A stretch of 64,000 nucleotides of DNA from positions 1 through 64,000 of the forward strand of contig CALNWS010000011.1 of the NCBI GenBank assembly GCA_940747215.1, in the 5' to 3' direction. Each line of letters starts with the position of its first letter. Positions within the stretch are counted from its first letter, which is position 1. The translations under genes were made by a program, and so were the position numbers. The notes under the pieces are model-generated. The model searched no databases, was not told the origin of the DNA, and saw only the letters and a list, made by a program, of their open reading frames with translations. Shown piece after piece: positions 44,015-53,119 of the stretch. The stretch comes from an uncultured Paraburkholderia sp. (GTDB lineage: Bacteria; Pseudomonadota; Gammaproteobacteria; Burkholderiales; Burkholderiaceae).

Positions 44015-45281
44015 GAAACACGTGATGTGAACTTGAACCGTCGGGCTTTGCTGGGTGATGAAAATGGCTATCAACTTTGAAAACCGTTACACCGATGTGT
44101 CAGGGCCCGACGAGCTTCATCTGTCGGACTATCTGCGAACGAGATAGTCCGCGGCTGGCGCACCATTGCCGTGGTGACGCTGATCGCGCTGTTGCTGGAG
44201 TGCGCGTACGCGTTCCTCGCACCGCCAACCTACCGCGCGGACGTGCTGTTTTATGTCGAAGACAAGACGGCGAATGCCAATGGGAACGGCAAGGATTCCT
44301 TGCCGCCGCTCACCGGCATGTTCGACACGAAACCGTCGACCGCGGCCGAAATCGAATTGCTGAAGTCGCGGCTCGTCACGGAAGAGACTGTCAAGAAGTT
44401 GCATCTCGACATTTCGGCGGCGCCGCGTTTTCCCCGTCATCGGGGGAATGATCGCGGGGCTGGTGAACGGGCAGTGGGGTTTCAAGCTGCCGTAGTTCAT
44501 CAACCTCTCGGGCTACGCATGGGGTGACGAAGCCATTGCCGTGTCGCAGTTCGACACGACGAAAGAGATGTACGACATGACGTTCACGCTGGTCGCAGGC
44601 GCCGACGGTGCCTACGTTCTACGCGGCAAGAACGGCATTGCGATTCTTTCGGGCAAGGTGGGCGAAACCGTGCAGACCGATACGGCCGACGGTCCGATCA
44701 CATTGCACGTCGACAAACTGGTGAGCGCGCCGGGCTCGCGGTTCGAGCTCACGCGCGCTTCCACACTCAGCATCGTCGACCGTCTGCAGAAGCAGCTCGT
44801 GGTGGCGAAACCACGCTGTCCGCGTGAGCCTCGAAGGCGGCGACAGCGCGTTGACGGCGGCGATCGTCAACAACATGGCGCACGAGTTCATGCGTCAGGA
44901 CGTGGAAAGCCGTTCGACGGAAGCCGAGCACATGCTGGCCTTCCTCGATCAGCAACTGCCGGGTCTGCGCAAGGAACTCGACGACGCGGAGCAGCGCTAC
45001 AACAAGTTCCGCAATACGCACGGTACGGTGGATCTCGGTGAGGAAAGCCGCCTGCTGCTGCAACAGATCGTCGATAACAAAACCAAACTGATGGATCTTC
45101 AGCAGCAACGCGCGGAGATGTCGCAGCGCTTTACCACCAACCATCCGGCGGTCACCGCGCTTGACGCACAGATCGCCGCGTTGCAAGGCGCTGCGGCGAA
45201 CATGAACCGCAGCGTGGCCGTGATGCCCGATACGGAACAGACCGCGCTGCGCCTGCTGCGCGACGTGCACGTGAACACGGA

Positions 45282-45295
45282 ACTCTATACTCTAT
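45282..45295. repeat. 7-bp tandem duplication in the Wzc-type gene
   Basis: ACTCTAT repeated (45282-45288, 45289-45295). Removing one copy restores ELYTNLLNSAQQLRVAKAG. Confidence 0.93.
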
Positions 45296-46060
45296 ACGAA
45301 TCTGCTGAATAGCGCGCAACAGTTGCGCGTCGCGAAAGCGGGCTAGATGGGCAGCGTGCGCATGGTAGACTACGCTCGAAGCGCCCGACGAACCCGTGCG
45401 TCCGAAGCGCGTGCTTGCCATCCTGATCTCGCTCGGCGGCGGTCTTCTGCTGATCGGCATCATGCTGACCTTCTTCAAGCGCGCGATGTACGGCGCGTGG
45501 AGCGTCCGGACGAACTCGAAGGCATGCTCGGCGTGCCGGTGTTCGCGGTGGTGCCGCGCAGCCAGAACCAACTGCGTCTGCAGGAAAACGTAATGCTGCG
45601 CCGGCGTGGACTGCACGTGCTCGCTCAAACCTCGCCGGAAGACATCGCGGTGGAAGGCGTGCGGAACCTGTGTACCTCGCTGCAACTGTCGCTCGATCAG
45701 GCCGAGAACAACGTCGTGATGATTACCGGCTCGCGGCCCGATTCGGGCAAGTCGTTCCTCTCGGTGAATCTGTCGGCACTGGTGGCCTCGGCCAAAAAAC
45801 GCGTGCTTATCATCGACGGCGACATGCGCCGTGGTGACGTCCACTCGCACTTCGGCATCACACATCAACCCGGACTTTCGGACATGCTGAGCGGCAGGCG
45901 ATCTGCAGTCGATGATCCAGCGCGACGTGCTGCCGGGTCTCGACGTGCTTGCGAAAGGCACGCTGCCTTCGCATCCGTCCGAGCTCCTCATGAGCAGAGC
46001 GCTTCGAGACGATGCTCGAGGAACTGAAGGTGCAATACGACCTTGTGATCGTCGATACGC

Positions 46061-46086
46061 CGCCGGTGCTTGCCGCCGGTGCTTGC
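46061..46086. repeat. 13-bp perfect tandem duplication in the Wzc-type gene
   Basis: CGCCGGTGCTTGC repeated (46061-46073, 46074-46086). Removing one copy restores VDTPPVLAVTDSTVIGRYAG. Confidence 0.96.
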
Positions 46087-46360
46087 AGTAACGGATTCGA
46101 CCGTGATCGGCCGCTATGCGGGCACGACGCTCCTCGTCGTGCGCCATGGCCGTCATCCACTGAACTAAGTGACTGAAACCGCCAAGCGCCTGCGCAACGG
46201 TGGAGTAGGTGTGAGAGGCGTTCTGCTGTTGACCGACGTGCCGCAGGGAAGGCGCATTCCTCGGATCGGGCTATCAAGGCGGTTACTGCGGGTACGACAG
46301 CGTTGCCGGTTAAGTGAGGGCGGCCGCGTGTGCGACACTGCAAAGCTTAGTGAATGCTCC

Positions 46361-46411
46361 ATGAAACATAAGGTCGCGCTGATCACCGGCATTACTGGAC
46401 AGGATGGTTCA
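46361..46411 (+). pseudogene. gmd: GDP-mannose 4,6-dehydratase, 17-codon 5' stub
   Basis: The ATG at 46361 begins MKHKVALITGITGQDGS, the conserved N-terminus of GMD with its NAD(P)-binding G-x-x-G-x-x-G pattern. After codon 17 the sequence no longer resembles any dehydratase, and the frame ends in TGA soon after. The rest of the gene has been removed by a deletion or insertion whose other end is not obvious. Its place after manC and the kinase gene fits an EPS locus using GDP-sugars. Confidence 0.8.
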
Positions 46412-46737
46412 ATTCGGTTCGGCGCACACTGTATGACACTGCTGCTTTGTGTACTCTGCGCTAGATTGAAAAGAACGTGAATGAAGGTGGTGAAATGCTG
46501 TTGGAACATAAGGCATGATAGCAGAGGATCGTGCAAACTGGACCTCGTGTGGAAGTCGGGGAAGGGCGTTCAATCCCTTACCGGGCAAGGGATTGCGGCG
46601 ATCCAGGCGGTCTGGAAAAGCGGCTTAAAACACGCTGAAAATGTACTGGCTGGAGAGTTTTTGGGAACGGTTCCGGCGTGGTTTTTGCAGCGTGCTGCGG
46701 CTTTACCTCAGACGAAAGTGCGGAGGACGCGGGACGA
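46412..46737. other. unrecognised sequence following the gmd stub
   Basis: About 325 bp of lower GC content holding no recognisable gene. It could be the distant side of the deletion that removed gmd or the end of a mobile element; I found no terminal repeat to show this. Confidence 0.4.
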
Positions 46738-46768
46738 AAAAAATCCGCGCCGCGTGCGCGGATTTTTC
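46738..46768 (-). terminator. intrinsic terminator of yggX
   Basis: AAATCCGCGC and GCGCGGATTT form a 10-bp stem with A and T runs on either side, 60 bp past the yggX stop. Confidence 0.88.
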
Positions 46769-46785
46769 TGTTTTCGATGCAACGC

Positions 46786-46806
46786 CGGCATTCGGCATTC
46801 GGCATT
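46786..46806. repeat. three tandem copies of a 7-bp unit
   Basis: CGGCATT repeated three times (46786-46806) in the yggX 3' region. Confidence 0.9.
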
Positions 46807-46827
46807 GCATCGGCATCAAACGTGGCC

Positions 46828-47100
46828 TCAGGCCGACGGCGGCACGTAGCCTTGTGCCGTATCCGCACCTTCGCCGAAGAAGAATTTCTCGGTCTGCTTC
46901 ATCAGATACTGACGCGCGCGCGGGTCGGCCATGTTCAGGCGGTTTTCGTTGATCAGCATGGTTTGCTGCTTCAACCAAGCCTGCCACGCTTCCTTGGAAA
47001 TGCTTTCGTAGATCCGCTTGCCGAGTTTGCCCGGCAGCGGCGGGAAATCGAGGCCTTCGGCTTCCTTGCCGAGCTTCGCGCATTGAACCATACGAGTCAT
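46828..47100 (-). CDS. yggX: probable Fe(2+)-trafficking protein YggX
   Basis: Intact 90-codon protein starting [20 protein letters not shown], with the conserved Cys7 of the family and [20 protein letters not shown]. YggX protects iron-sulfur proteins and moves iron in the cytosol. Upstream in-frame starts run through a duplicated stretch and are rejected; AGGAGAA lies ahead of the chosen ATG. It is followed by a good terminator. Confidence 0.97.
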   Translation of the reverse strand: MTRMVQCAKLGKEAEGLDFPPLPGKLGKRIYESISKEAWQAWLKQQTMLINENRLNMADPRARQYLMKQTEKFFFGEGADTAQGYVPPSA

Positions 47101-47138
47101 GCTGTGCTTCTCCTGTGTCGACGGGCACCGGTGCTTTG

Positions 47139-47176
47139 GCATTGGCTCTCGTCTCATGCATTGGCTCCCGTCTCAT
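47139..47176. repeat. 19-bp tandem duplication with one mismatch
   Basis: GCATTGGCTCTCGTCTCAT then GCATTGGCTCCCGTCTCAT (47139-47157, 47158-47176) in the yggX 5' leader. It adds an extra upstream ATG but leaves the gene untouched. Confidence 0.93.
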
Positions 47177-47211
47177 GTAATGAATGTGTGGGGTAATTTA
47201 TATGGAGACGC

Positions 47212-48600
47212 TCAGAGCTGTTTCATCAGCACGAGCGATTTGCGTTGCCAGTTGTAGAGCCGGCGGCGGTCTTCAGGCAGGTCGTCGATCGTGACCTTGA
47301 CGAAGCCGCGCTTGAGGAACCAGTGCTCGGTACGCGTGGTGAGCACGAAAATGCGCGTCAGGCCGCGCGCGCGGGCGCGTTGCTCGATGCGCTTGAGCAG
47401 ACGTTCGCCGTCGCCCGTGCCTTGCGCTTCCGGTGCGACGGTCAGACATGCCATTTCGCCGATGCGCTCCTGCGTGTACGGATAGAGCGCCGCGCAGCCG
47501 AACAGCACGCCATCGTGCTCAATCACCGAGAAATGGTCGATGTCGCGTTCGATCTGGTGACGGCCGCGGCGTACCAGCGTGCCGTCGCTTTCCAGCGGTT
47601 CGATCAGCGAAAGAATGCCGCCGACGTCGTCCGGCGTGGCTTCGCGCAGGCTTTCCAGGTTCTCGTACGAAATCATGGTGCCCACGCCGTCGTGCAGGAA
47701 GAGTTCGAGCAGCAGGCTGCCGTCGAGCACGTAGGGGATGATGTGCGCCCGCGCCACGCCGCCGCGGCACGCGCGGATGGAATGCTTCAGGTAAAAGCCC
47801 GCGTCGCCCGTCACTTCGCCGCTTTCGCGCAGCTTGTAGGCGTCGTCGAGCGACAGTTCGCGGATCAGTTCGAGGCCGGTTTCGCCCGTTTCCATGAGAC
47901 CTGGTGTTTCGGTGAGGAACACGATCTTGTCGGCGCGCAGTGCGATAGCGGCGGCGGATGCCACGTCTTCCATTGACAGATTGAACGCCTCGCCCGTCGG
48001 CGAAAAACCGAGCGGCGAAAGCAGCACCAGCTTGCGGCTCGCGAGCGAATGGCGGATCGAGTCCGCGTCGATCTTGCGCACCACGCCGGTGTGCTGGAAG
48101 TCGATGCCGTCCAGAATGCCGACCGGCCGCGCCGTCACGAAGTTGCCCGACACGACGCTGATGTGCGCATGCGCCATTGGCGTGTTCGGCAAACCTTGGC
48201 TGATCGCCGCCTCGATATCCAGACGCACTTCGCCGGCGGCTTCCTTCGCGGACTCGAGCGCGCGGGCATCCGTAATGCGCATGCCGTGCGAGAACTCCGA
48301 TTCCACGCCGTGCAGACTCATCTGCTCCTCGACCTGCGGACGCGAGCCGTGTACCAGCACGATCTGGATGCTCATGGCCTGCAACAGCGCGATGTCCGAC
48401 ACGAGCGCATTCAGGAGCCCCTGATGCACCACTTCGCCGCCGAAACCGACGACGAACGTCTTGTTGCGGAATGCATGGATGTAAGGGGCGACTGAGCGCA
48501 TCCAGTCGACGAATTGCGCGTGCTGGGCGAGATCTTCCGGTGCTCCGGTGGGGGCCGGAACACTCGCGGGCGCGGGGACGAGGTCGGTTTGGGAATTCAT
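47212..48600 (-). CDS. argA: N-acetylglutamate synthase (amino-acid kinase plus GNAT domains)
   Basis: Intact 462-codon enzyme for the first step of arginine synthesis (glutamate plus acetyl-CoA). The start MNSQTDLVPAPASVPAP at 48600 leads into the amino-acid-kinase domain (NKTFVVGFGGEVVHQG, IVLVHGSRPQVEEQM, SPLGFSPTGEAFNLSMEDVA). From about residue 310 a GNAT acetyltransferase domain follows (GEMACLTVAPEAQGTGDGER, TEHWFLKRGFVKV). It is divergent from hrpA with only 23 bp between starts, so promoters must overlap the coding ends or lie within them. No damage is seen. Confidence 0.98.
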   Translation of the reverse strand: MNSQTDLVPAPASVPAPTGAPEDLAQHAQFVDWMRSVAPYIHAFRNKTFVVGFGGEVVHQGLLNALVSDIALLQAMSIQIVLVHGSRPQVEEQMSLHGVESEFSHGMRITDARALESAKEAAGEVRLDIEAAISQGLPNTPMAHAHISVVSGNFVTARPVGILDGIDFQHTGVVRKIDADSIRHSLASRKLVLLSPLGFSPTGEAFNLSMEDVASAAAIALRADKIVFLTETPGLMETGETGLELIRELSLDDAYKLRESGEVTGDAGFYLKHSIRACRGGVARAHIIPYVLDGSLLLELFLHDGVGTMISYENLESLREATPDDVGGILSLIEPLESDGTLVRRGRHQIERDIDHFSVIEHDGVLFGCAALYPYTQERIGEMACLTVAPEAQGTGDGERLLKRIEQRARARGLTRIFVLTTRTEHWFLKRGFVKVTIDDLPEDRRRLYNWQRKSLVLMKQL

Positions 48601-48623
48601 GCCGAGGATTATAATGTGCCCCC

Positions 48624-51600
48624 ATGTCGAATGTACCCAAAAGTCCCGCTCCGGCGAACGAGAAAACGGTGCCCGCCGTCGATCAGAAGAAGGCCAGCGA
48701 AGCCCGGCGCCGCCATGCGCAGGACGCGAACCAGAACACGCCGGATCCGGCGCGCGAGAGCCGCCGTGCCGGAGATGAGGCGCGGGTGTCTGCAGTAGGT
48801 GAGAAGGCGCGCGAGCAGCGCGAGCCGCGTCGCGGCGAACAAAATGCGCCTGCGTCGCGCGGACAGGGCGAGCGGCCTGAACAGCGCCGCGTTGGCGAGA
48901 ACGCACCTGCGCCGTGTGAACAACGCGACCAGCGCCAGTCGCGTCCGCAACGCGAACCGCGCGAACGCCGCGTCGTAGAACCCAATCCGATCCCGCCTAT
49001 CACGTTTCCCGAAGCGCTGCCGGTTTCCGGCCGTCGCGAGGAAATCGCGAAGGCGATTGCCGACAATCAGGTCGTCATCGTTTCCGGCGAAACCGGTTCG
49101 GGCAAAACCACGCAGTTGCCGAAGATCTGCCTCGCGCTCGGCCGTGGTCTCGGTGCGGGCGGCTCGGGTCTGATCGGTCATACGCAGCCGCGCCGGATCG
49201 CCGCGTCGGCGACCGGACGCCGCATCGCCGAAGAACTCGGCACACCGTTCGGCGAAGTGGTCGGCTACAAGGTGCGTTTCAACGACAACCTGTCGCTGGG
49301 CGTATCCGTCAAACTGATGACGGACGGTATTCTGCTTGCCGAAACGCAAACCGATCCGCTGCTGAAAGCGTACGACACTCTGATCATCGACGAGGCGCAC
49401 GAACGCAGCCTCAATATCGATTTTCTGCTCGGCTACCTGAAGGAAATTATCGCGAAGCGTCCCGATCTGAAGCTGATCGTGACGTCCGCCACCATCGACG
49501 CCGACCGTTTCGCGCGCCATTTTGGCAGCGAAGAAAAACCCGCGCCGGTGATCGAAGTGAGCGGCCGCCTTTATCCGGTCGAGGTGCGCTACCGCCCGAT
49601 CGCGGAAGACAGTCCCGCCGTGAAAGCCGCCGAAGGCAATGCGCCGTCGCCGCGCAACGACCGTCCGAAGACGCAGCGCGAGACGGACCGCGACCTGATG
49701 GAAGCGATCGTCGATGCCGTCGACGAACTCTGCCGCGAAGGCCCCGGCGACGTGCTGGTCTTTCTGCCCGGCGAGCGCGAAATTCGCGACGCCGCCGAGG
49801 CGCTGCGCAAACACCATCCGCCGCATACGGAAATTCTGCCACTGTTCGCGCGCCTCTCGGTGGCCGAGCAGGAGCGCGTGTTCCACACGTCAAACGCGCG
49901 GCGCATCGTGCTCGCGACGAACATCGCCGAAACCTCGCTGACGGTGCCGGGCATCCGTTACGTGGTAGACACCGGCCTCGCGCGCGTCAAGCGCTACTCG
50001 TACCGCAACAAGGTCGAGCAATTGCAAGTGGAATTGATCTCGCAGGCCGCAGCGAACCAGCGGGCGGGGCGCTGCGGGCGTGTGGCGGACGGCATCTGCA
50101 TTCGTCTCTACGAAGAAAGCGACTACCAGGGCCGCGCACGCTTCACGGATCCGGAGATTCTGCGTTCGTCGCTGGCGTCGGTGATTCTGCGGATGAAGTC
50201 GCTGCATCTGACGGCCATCGAAACGTTTCCGTTCATTGAGCCGCCACCCGGCCGCGCGATCGCCGACGGTTATCAGTTGCTCAACGAACTGGGTGCTGTC
50301 GACGACGACAACCAGCTCACGCCGCTTGGCCGCGAACTTGCGCGTCTGCCGCTCGATCCACGCGTCGGCCGGATGATTCTCGCCGCGCGCGATCAGCAGT
50401 CGCTCAAGGAAGTGCTGATCATCGCGAGCGCGTTGTCCGTGCAGGATCCGCGCAACCGGCCGATCGAAGCGCAGGAGCAGGCCGATCAGGCGCATCGCCG
50501 TTTTGCCAACGAGTGCTCTGAGTTCCTGCAGTGGCTCAAGATCTGGAACTGGTTCGAGGAAGCGATCGCGCACAAGAAGTCGAACAAGCAGTTGCACGAC
50601 GAGTGCCGCAAGAACTTCCTGTCGCAATTGCGTCTGCGCGAATGGCGTGACGTCCACTCGCAACTTCTAACGGTCGTGCGCGAGCACGGCTGGCGTCTGA
50701 ACGAGGCGGAAGCCACGTTCGAGCAGATTCATCTCGCGCTGCTCATGGGCCTGCTCGGCAACATCGGCCTGAAAGCCGACGACGAGCCTTACTACCTCGG
50801 CGCGCGCGGCATCAAGTTCTATTTGTGGCCGGGCTCGGCGCTCGTGAAGAAAGCGGGCAAGTGGGTGATGGCCGCGGAGCTGGTCGAGACGAGTCGTCTG
50901 TACGCGCGCTGTATCGCGAAGATCGAGCCGGAGTGGATCGAGAAAATCGGCGCGCATCTGCTGAAGAAGTCGCTATCCGAGCCGCATTGGGAAAAGCGAG
51001 CGGCGCAGGTGTCGGCGTTCGAGCGCGCGGTGTTGTACGGTCTGCCGGTGTATCATCGGCGGCGCGTGAGTTTCGGCAAGCAGGACCCGGTGCGGGCGCG
51101 CGAGCTGTTCATTCGCGGCGCGCTGGTGGAAGGCGAATTCGATACGAAGCTCGCGTTTTTCGCGCACAACCGCAAACTGCTCGCCGACATCGAGCAGCTC
51201 GAACACAAGTCGCGGCGTCAGGACGTGCTGGTCGACGACGAACTGATCTTCGCCTATTACGATCAGGCGCTGCCGAAGGGCATTTACACCGGCGCGGCGT
51301 TCGAGCGCTGGTATCGCGACGAGGTGAAGAAGAGCGGTCAGCCGGAAGACAGGCTGCGCCTCCTGTATCTGTTGCGCGGCGATCTGATGCGGCACGAGGC
51401 CGCGGGCGTCACGACGGATCTGTTCCCGAAGCGGATGACGATGGCGGGCGTCGAGATGGCGCTCACTTATCACTTCGAGCCGGGTTCGCCGCGGGACGGC
51501 GTGACGCTTGCCGTGCCGCTCTACGCGCTGAATCAGGTCGACGCGCGCCGTTGCGAGTGGCTCGTGCCCGGCATGCTGAAGGAAAAGGCGCAACTGCTGA

Positions 51601-52874
51601 TGAAGTCGTTGCCGCAAAAGTTGCGACGTCATTGCGTGCCGTTGCCGGAGTACGCGGCGGGTTTCGTCGATCGCCATAGCGGGCCGAAATTCGGCGCGGG
51701 CGGTCTGCTCGAATCGCTGATCGCGGACATCCGCGAGCAGACGCAGGTCGCGATGAAGCAGTCCGACTTCAAGCTCGAAACGCTGCCGGCGCATCTGTTC
51801 ATGAACTTCAAGGTCATCGACGAGCACGGACGTCAGCTCGCGATGGGCCGCAACATGTCGCAGTTGCGCTCCGAACTCGGCGGTCAGGCGCAGCAGCATT
51901 TCCAGAAGATCGCGTCGAGCGCGGTCGGTGCGGCGCTGGCGGATGCGGGCGGAGGCGGAATCGCGACGCCTTCGCAAACGTCGGGTCCGGCGGGCGCGCA
52001 GGGCAGCACGCAGGGCACGGCGTTGTATGAAAAGCTGACGACATGGAACTTCGGCAAGCTGCCGGAGTTGCTGGAGATTCGTCGCGATGGGCAGACATTG
52101 TTTGGTTACCCGGCGCTGGTGGATCGCGGCACGCATTGCGATGTCGAAGTGTTCGATTCGCCCGACGAAGCCGCGCGCATTCATCGCGCGGGATTGCGAC
52201 GTATGTTCGCGCTGCAGTTGAAAGAGCCGATCAAATATCTGGAGAAAAATCTGCCAGGCCTGCGTGAAATGGCGATGCAGTTCATGCCGCGCGGCACGCA
52301 GGAAGAACTGCGAGATCAACTGATTGACACGGCACTCGACCGCGCCTGTTTGCAGGATCCGCTGCCGGACGACGACGCCAGCTTCCACACTCGTCGTGAC
52401 GAAGGGCGCAGCCGCCTGACTTTGCTCGCGCAGGAAATCGCGCGGCTGGTCGGCCAGATTCTGTCGGAATACGCGACGGTCACGAAAAAGCTCGTTCAGG
52501 CGAAATCGTTCACGGCGGCGCATGCGGATATGCAGCATCAACTCGACGGATTGATCGGCAAGCGCTTCGTGGTCGATACGCCGTACACGCAACTCGCGCA
52601 TTTCCCGCGCGATCTGAAGGGCATCGCGTTGCGTGTCGACAAGCTGAAAGCGGACCCGGCGCGCGACGCGCGTCAGTTCGCCGAATTCCAGCCGCTGTTG
52701 CAGAACTATCAGCGTGCAGTGACGCAGCGTGGCGGCGTGCTGGACCCGCGACTCTCCGAATTCCGCTGGATGCTGGAAGAGTTGCGCATCTCGCTCTTCG
52801 CACAGGAGCTGCGCACGCCGATGCCGGTGTCGGTGAAACGCCTTTATAAGGTGTGGGAGTCGATGCAGCGGTGA
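48624..52874 (+). CDS. hrpA: ATP-dependent RNA helicase HrpA
   Basis: Intact 1416-codon DEAH-box helicase; HrpA resolves stalled or colliding ribosomes and remodels RNA. A long Arg/Glu-rich disordered N-terminus (residues 1-120) precedes the core. Landmarks are Walker A GETGSGKTTQLPK near 155, TQPRRIAA, DEAH in IIDEAHERSLNIDF near 257, SATIDADRFARHF, and motif VI QRAGRCGR. The helicase-associated and OB-type regions follow, then the long HrpA-specific C-terminal domain (PVSVKRLYKVWESM at the end). An unbroken frame of 4.25 kb is the best evidence that frameshifts elsewhere are biological. Confidence 0.98.
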   Translation: MSNVPKSPAPANEKTVPAVDQKKASEARRRHAQDANQNTPDPARESRRAGDEARVSAVGEKAREQREPRRGEQNAPASRGQGERPEQRRVGENAPAPCEQRDQRQSRPQREPRERRVVEPNPIPPITFPEALPVSGRREEIAKAIADNQVVIVSGETGSGKTTQLPKICLALGRGLGAGGSGLIGHTQPRRIAASATGRRIAEELGTPFGEVVGYKVRFNDNLSLGVSVKLMTDGILLAETQTDPLLKAYDTLIIDEAHERSLNIDFLLGYLKEIIAKRPDLKLIVTSATIDADRFARHFGSEEKPAPVIEVSGRLYPVEVRYRPIAEDSPAVKAAEGNAPSPRNDRPKTQRETDRDLMEAIVDAVDELCREGPGDVLVFLPGEREIRDAAEALRKHHPPHTEILPLFARLSVAEQERVFHTSNARRIVLATNIAETSLTVPGIRYVVDTGLARVKRYSYRNKVEQLQVELISQAAANQRAGRCGRVADGICIRLYEESDYQGRARFTDPEILRSSLASVILRMKSLHLTAIETFPFIEPPPGRAIADGYQLLNELGAVDDDNQLTPLGRELARLPLDPRVGRMILAARDQQSLKEVLIIASALSVQDPRNRPIEAQEQADQAHRRFANECSEFLQWLKIWNWFEEAIAHKKSNKQLHDECRKNFLSQLRLREWRDVHSQLLTVVREHGWRLNEAEATFEQIHLALLMGLLGNIGLKADDEPYYLGARGIKFYLWPGSALVKKAGKWVMAAELVETSRLYARCIAKIEPEWIEKIGAHLLKKSLSEPHWEKRAAQVSAFERAVLYGLPVYHRRRVSFGKQDPVRARELFIRGALVEGEFDTKLAFFAHNRKLLADIEQLEHKSRRQDVLVDDELIFAYYDQALPKGIYTGAAFERWYRDEVKKSGQPEDRLRLLYLLRGDLMRHEAAGVTTDLFPKRMTMAGVEMALTYHFEPGSPRDGVTLAVPLYALNQVDARRCEWLVPGMLKEKAQLLMKSLPQKLRRHCVPLPEYAAGFVDRHSGPKFGAGGLLESLIADIREQTQVAMKQSDFKLETLPAHLFMNFKVIDEHGRQLAMGRNMSQLRSELGGQAQQHFQKIASSAVGAALADAGGGGIATPSQTSGPAGAQGSTQGTALYEKLTTWNFGKLPELLEIRRDGQTLFGYPALVDRGTHCDVEVFDSPDEAARIHRAGLRRMFALQLKEPIKYLEKNLPGLREMAMQFMPRGTQEELRDQLIDTALDRACLQDPLPDDDASFHTRRDEGRSRLTLLAQEIARLVGQILSEYATVTKKLVQAKSFTAAHADMQHQLDGLIGKRFVVDTPYTQLAHFPRDLKGIALRVDKLKADPARDARQFAEFQPLLQNYQRAVTQRGGVLDPRLSEFRWMLEELRISLFAQELRTPMPVSVKRLYKVWESMQR

Positions 52875-53119
52875 CGTGACGTCGCGAGGTCACGCTTGAG
52901 CGTGATGATGATCGCGCAAGTCGGCGTGGTGGTGGGGCGCTGGCCGTTCGATACGACGCGCGCGACATAAAAGCGCGGCATTTTCCTTGTGGGAAAACGT
53001 CGCGCCAAATGTGCGGATCTGGTTAAGAGTCCGCACCCGCTGCCACAAGGATCAGGTTGTGGATCTTGTGAATCGATATGATCAGCGCCGGCCTTGGGGA
53101 GGTCAGCGCTGCGGCCTGA

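Larger units (their letters stand above)
44058..46313 (+). pseudogene. polysaccharide co-polymerase / tyrosine-protein kinase (Wzc/BceF type), at least nine lesions
   Basis: N-terminal Wzz domain: VRGWRTIAVVTLIALLLECA and YRADVLFYVEDKTANANG. Coiled-coil part: DQQLPGLRKELDDAEQRYNK. Second membrane helix: VLAILISLGGGLLLIGIMLT. Cytoplasmic BY-kinase: Walker A GSRPDSGKSFL, Walker A' VLIIDGDMRRGD, Walker B VIVDTPPVLA. A Tyr/Gly-rich tail ends near 46313. Lesions include TAG at 44493 and 45344, a 7-bp duplication at 45282-45295, a 13-bp duplication at 46061-46086 just after Walker B, and indels near 44140, 44430, 44815, 45380, 45500, 45895 and 46000. Confidence 0.93.

Noticed and set aside
50973-52601. 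542-codon minus-strand open frame opposite hrpA
   Set aside because: Antisense shadow of hrpA, Arg/Gln/His-rich and without recognisable domains.
52973-53005. Hairpin between hrpA and the adhesin as a terminator
   Set aside because: The 14-bp stem contains two G-U type mismatches and lacks a T run on either strand, so support is too weak.
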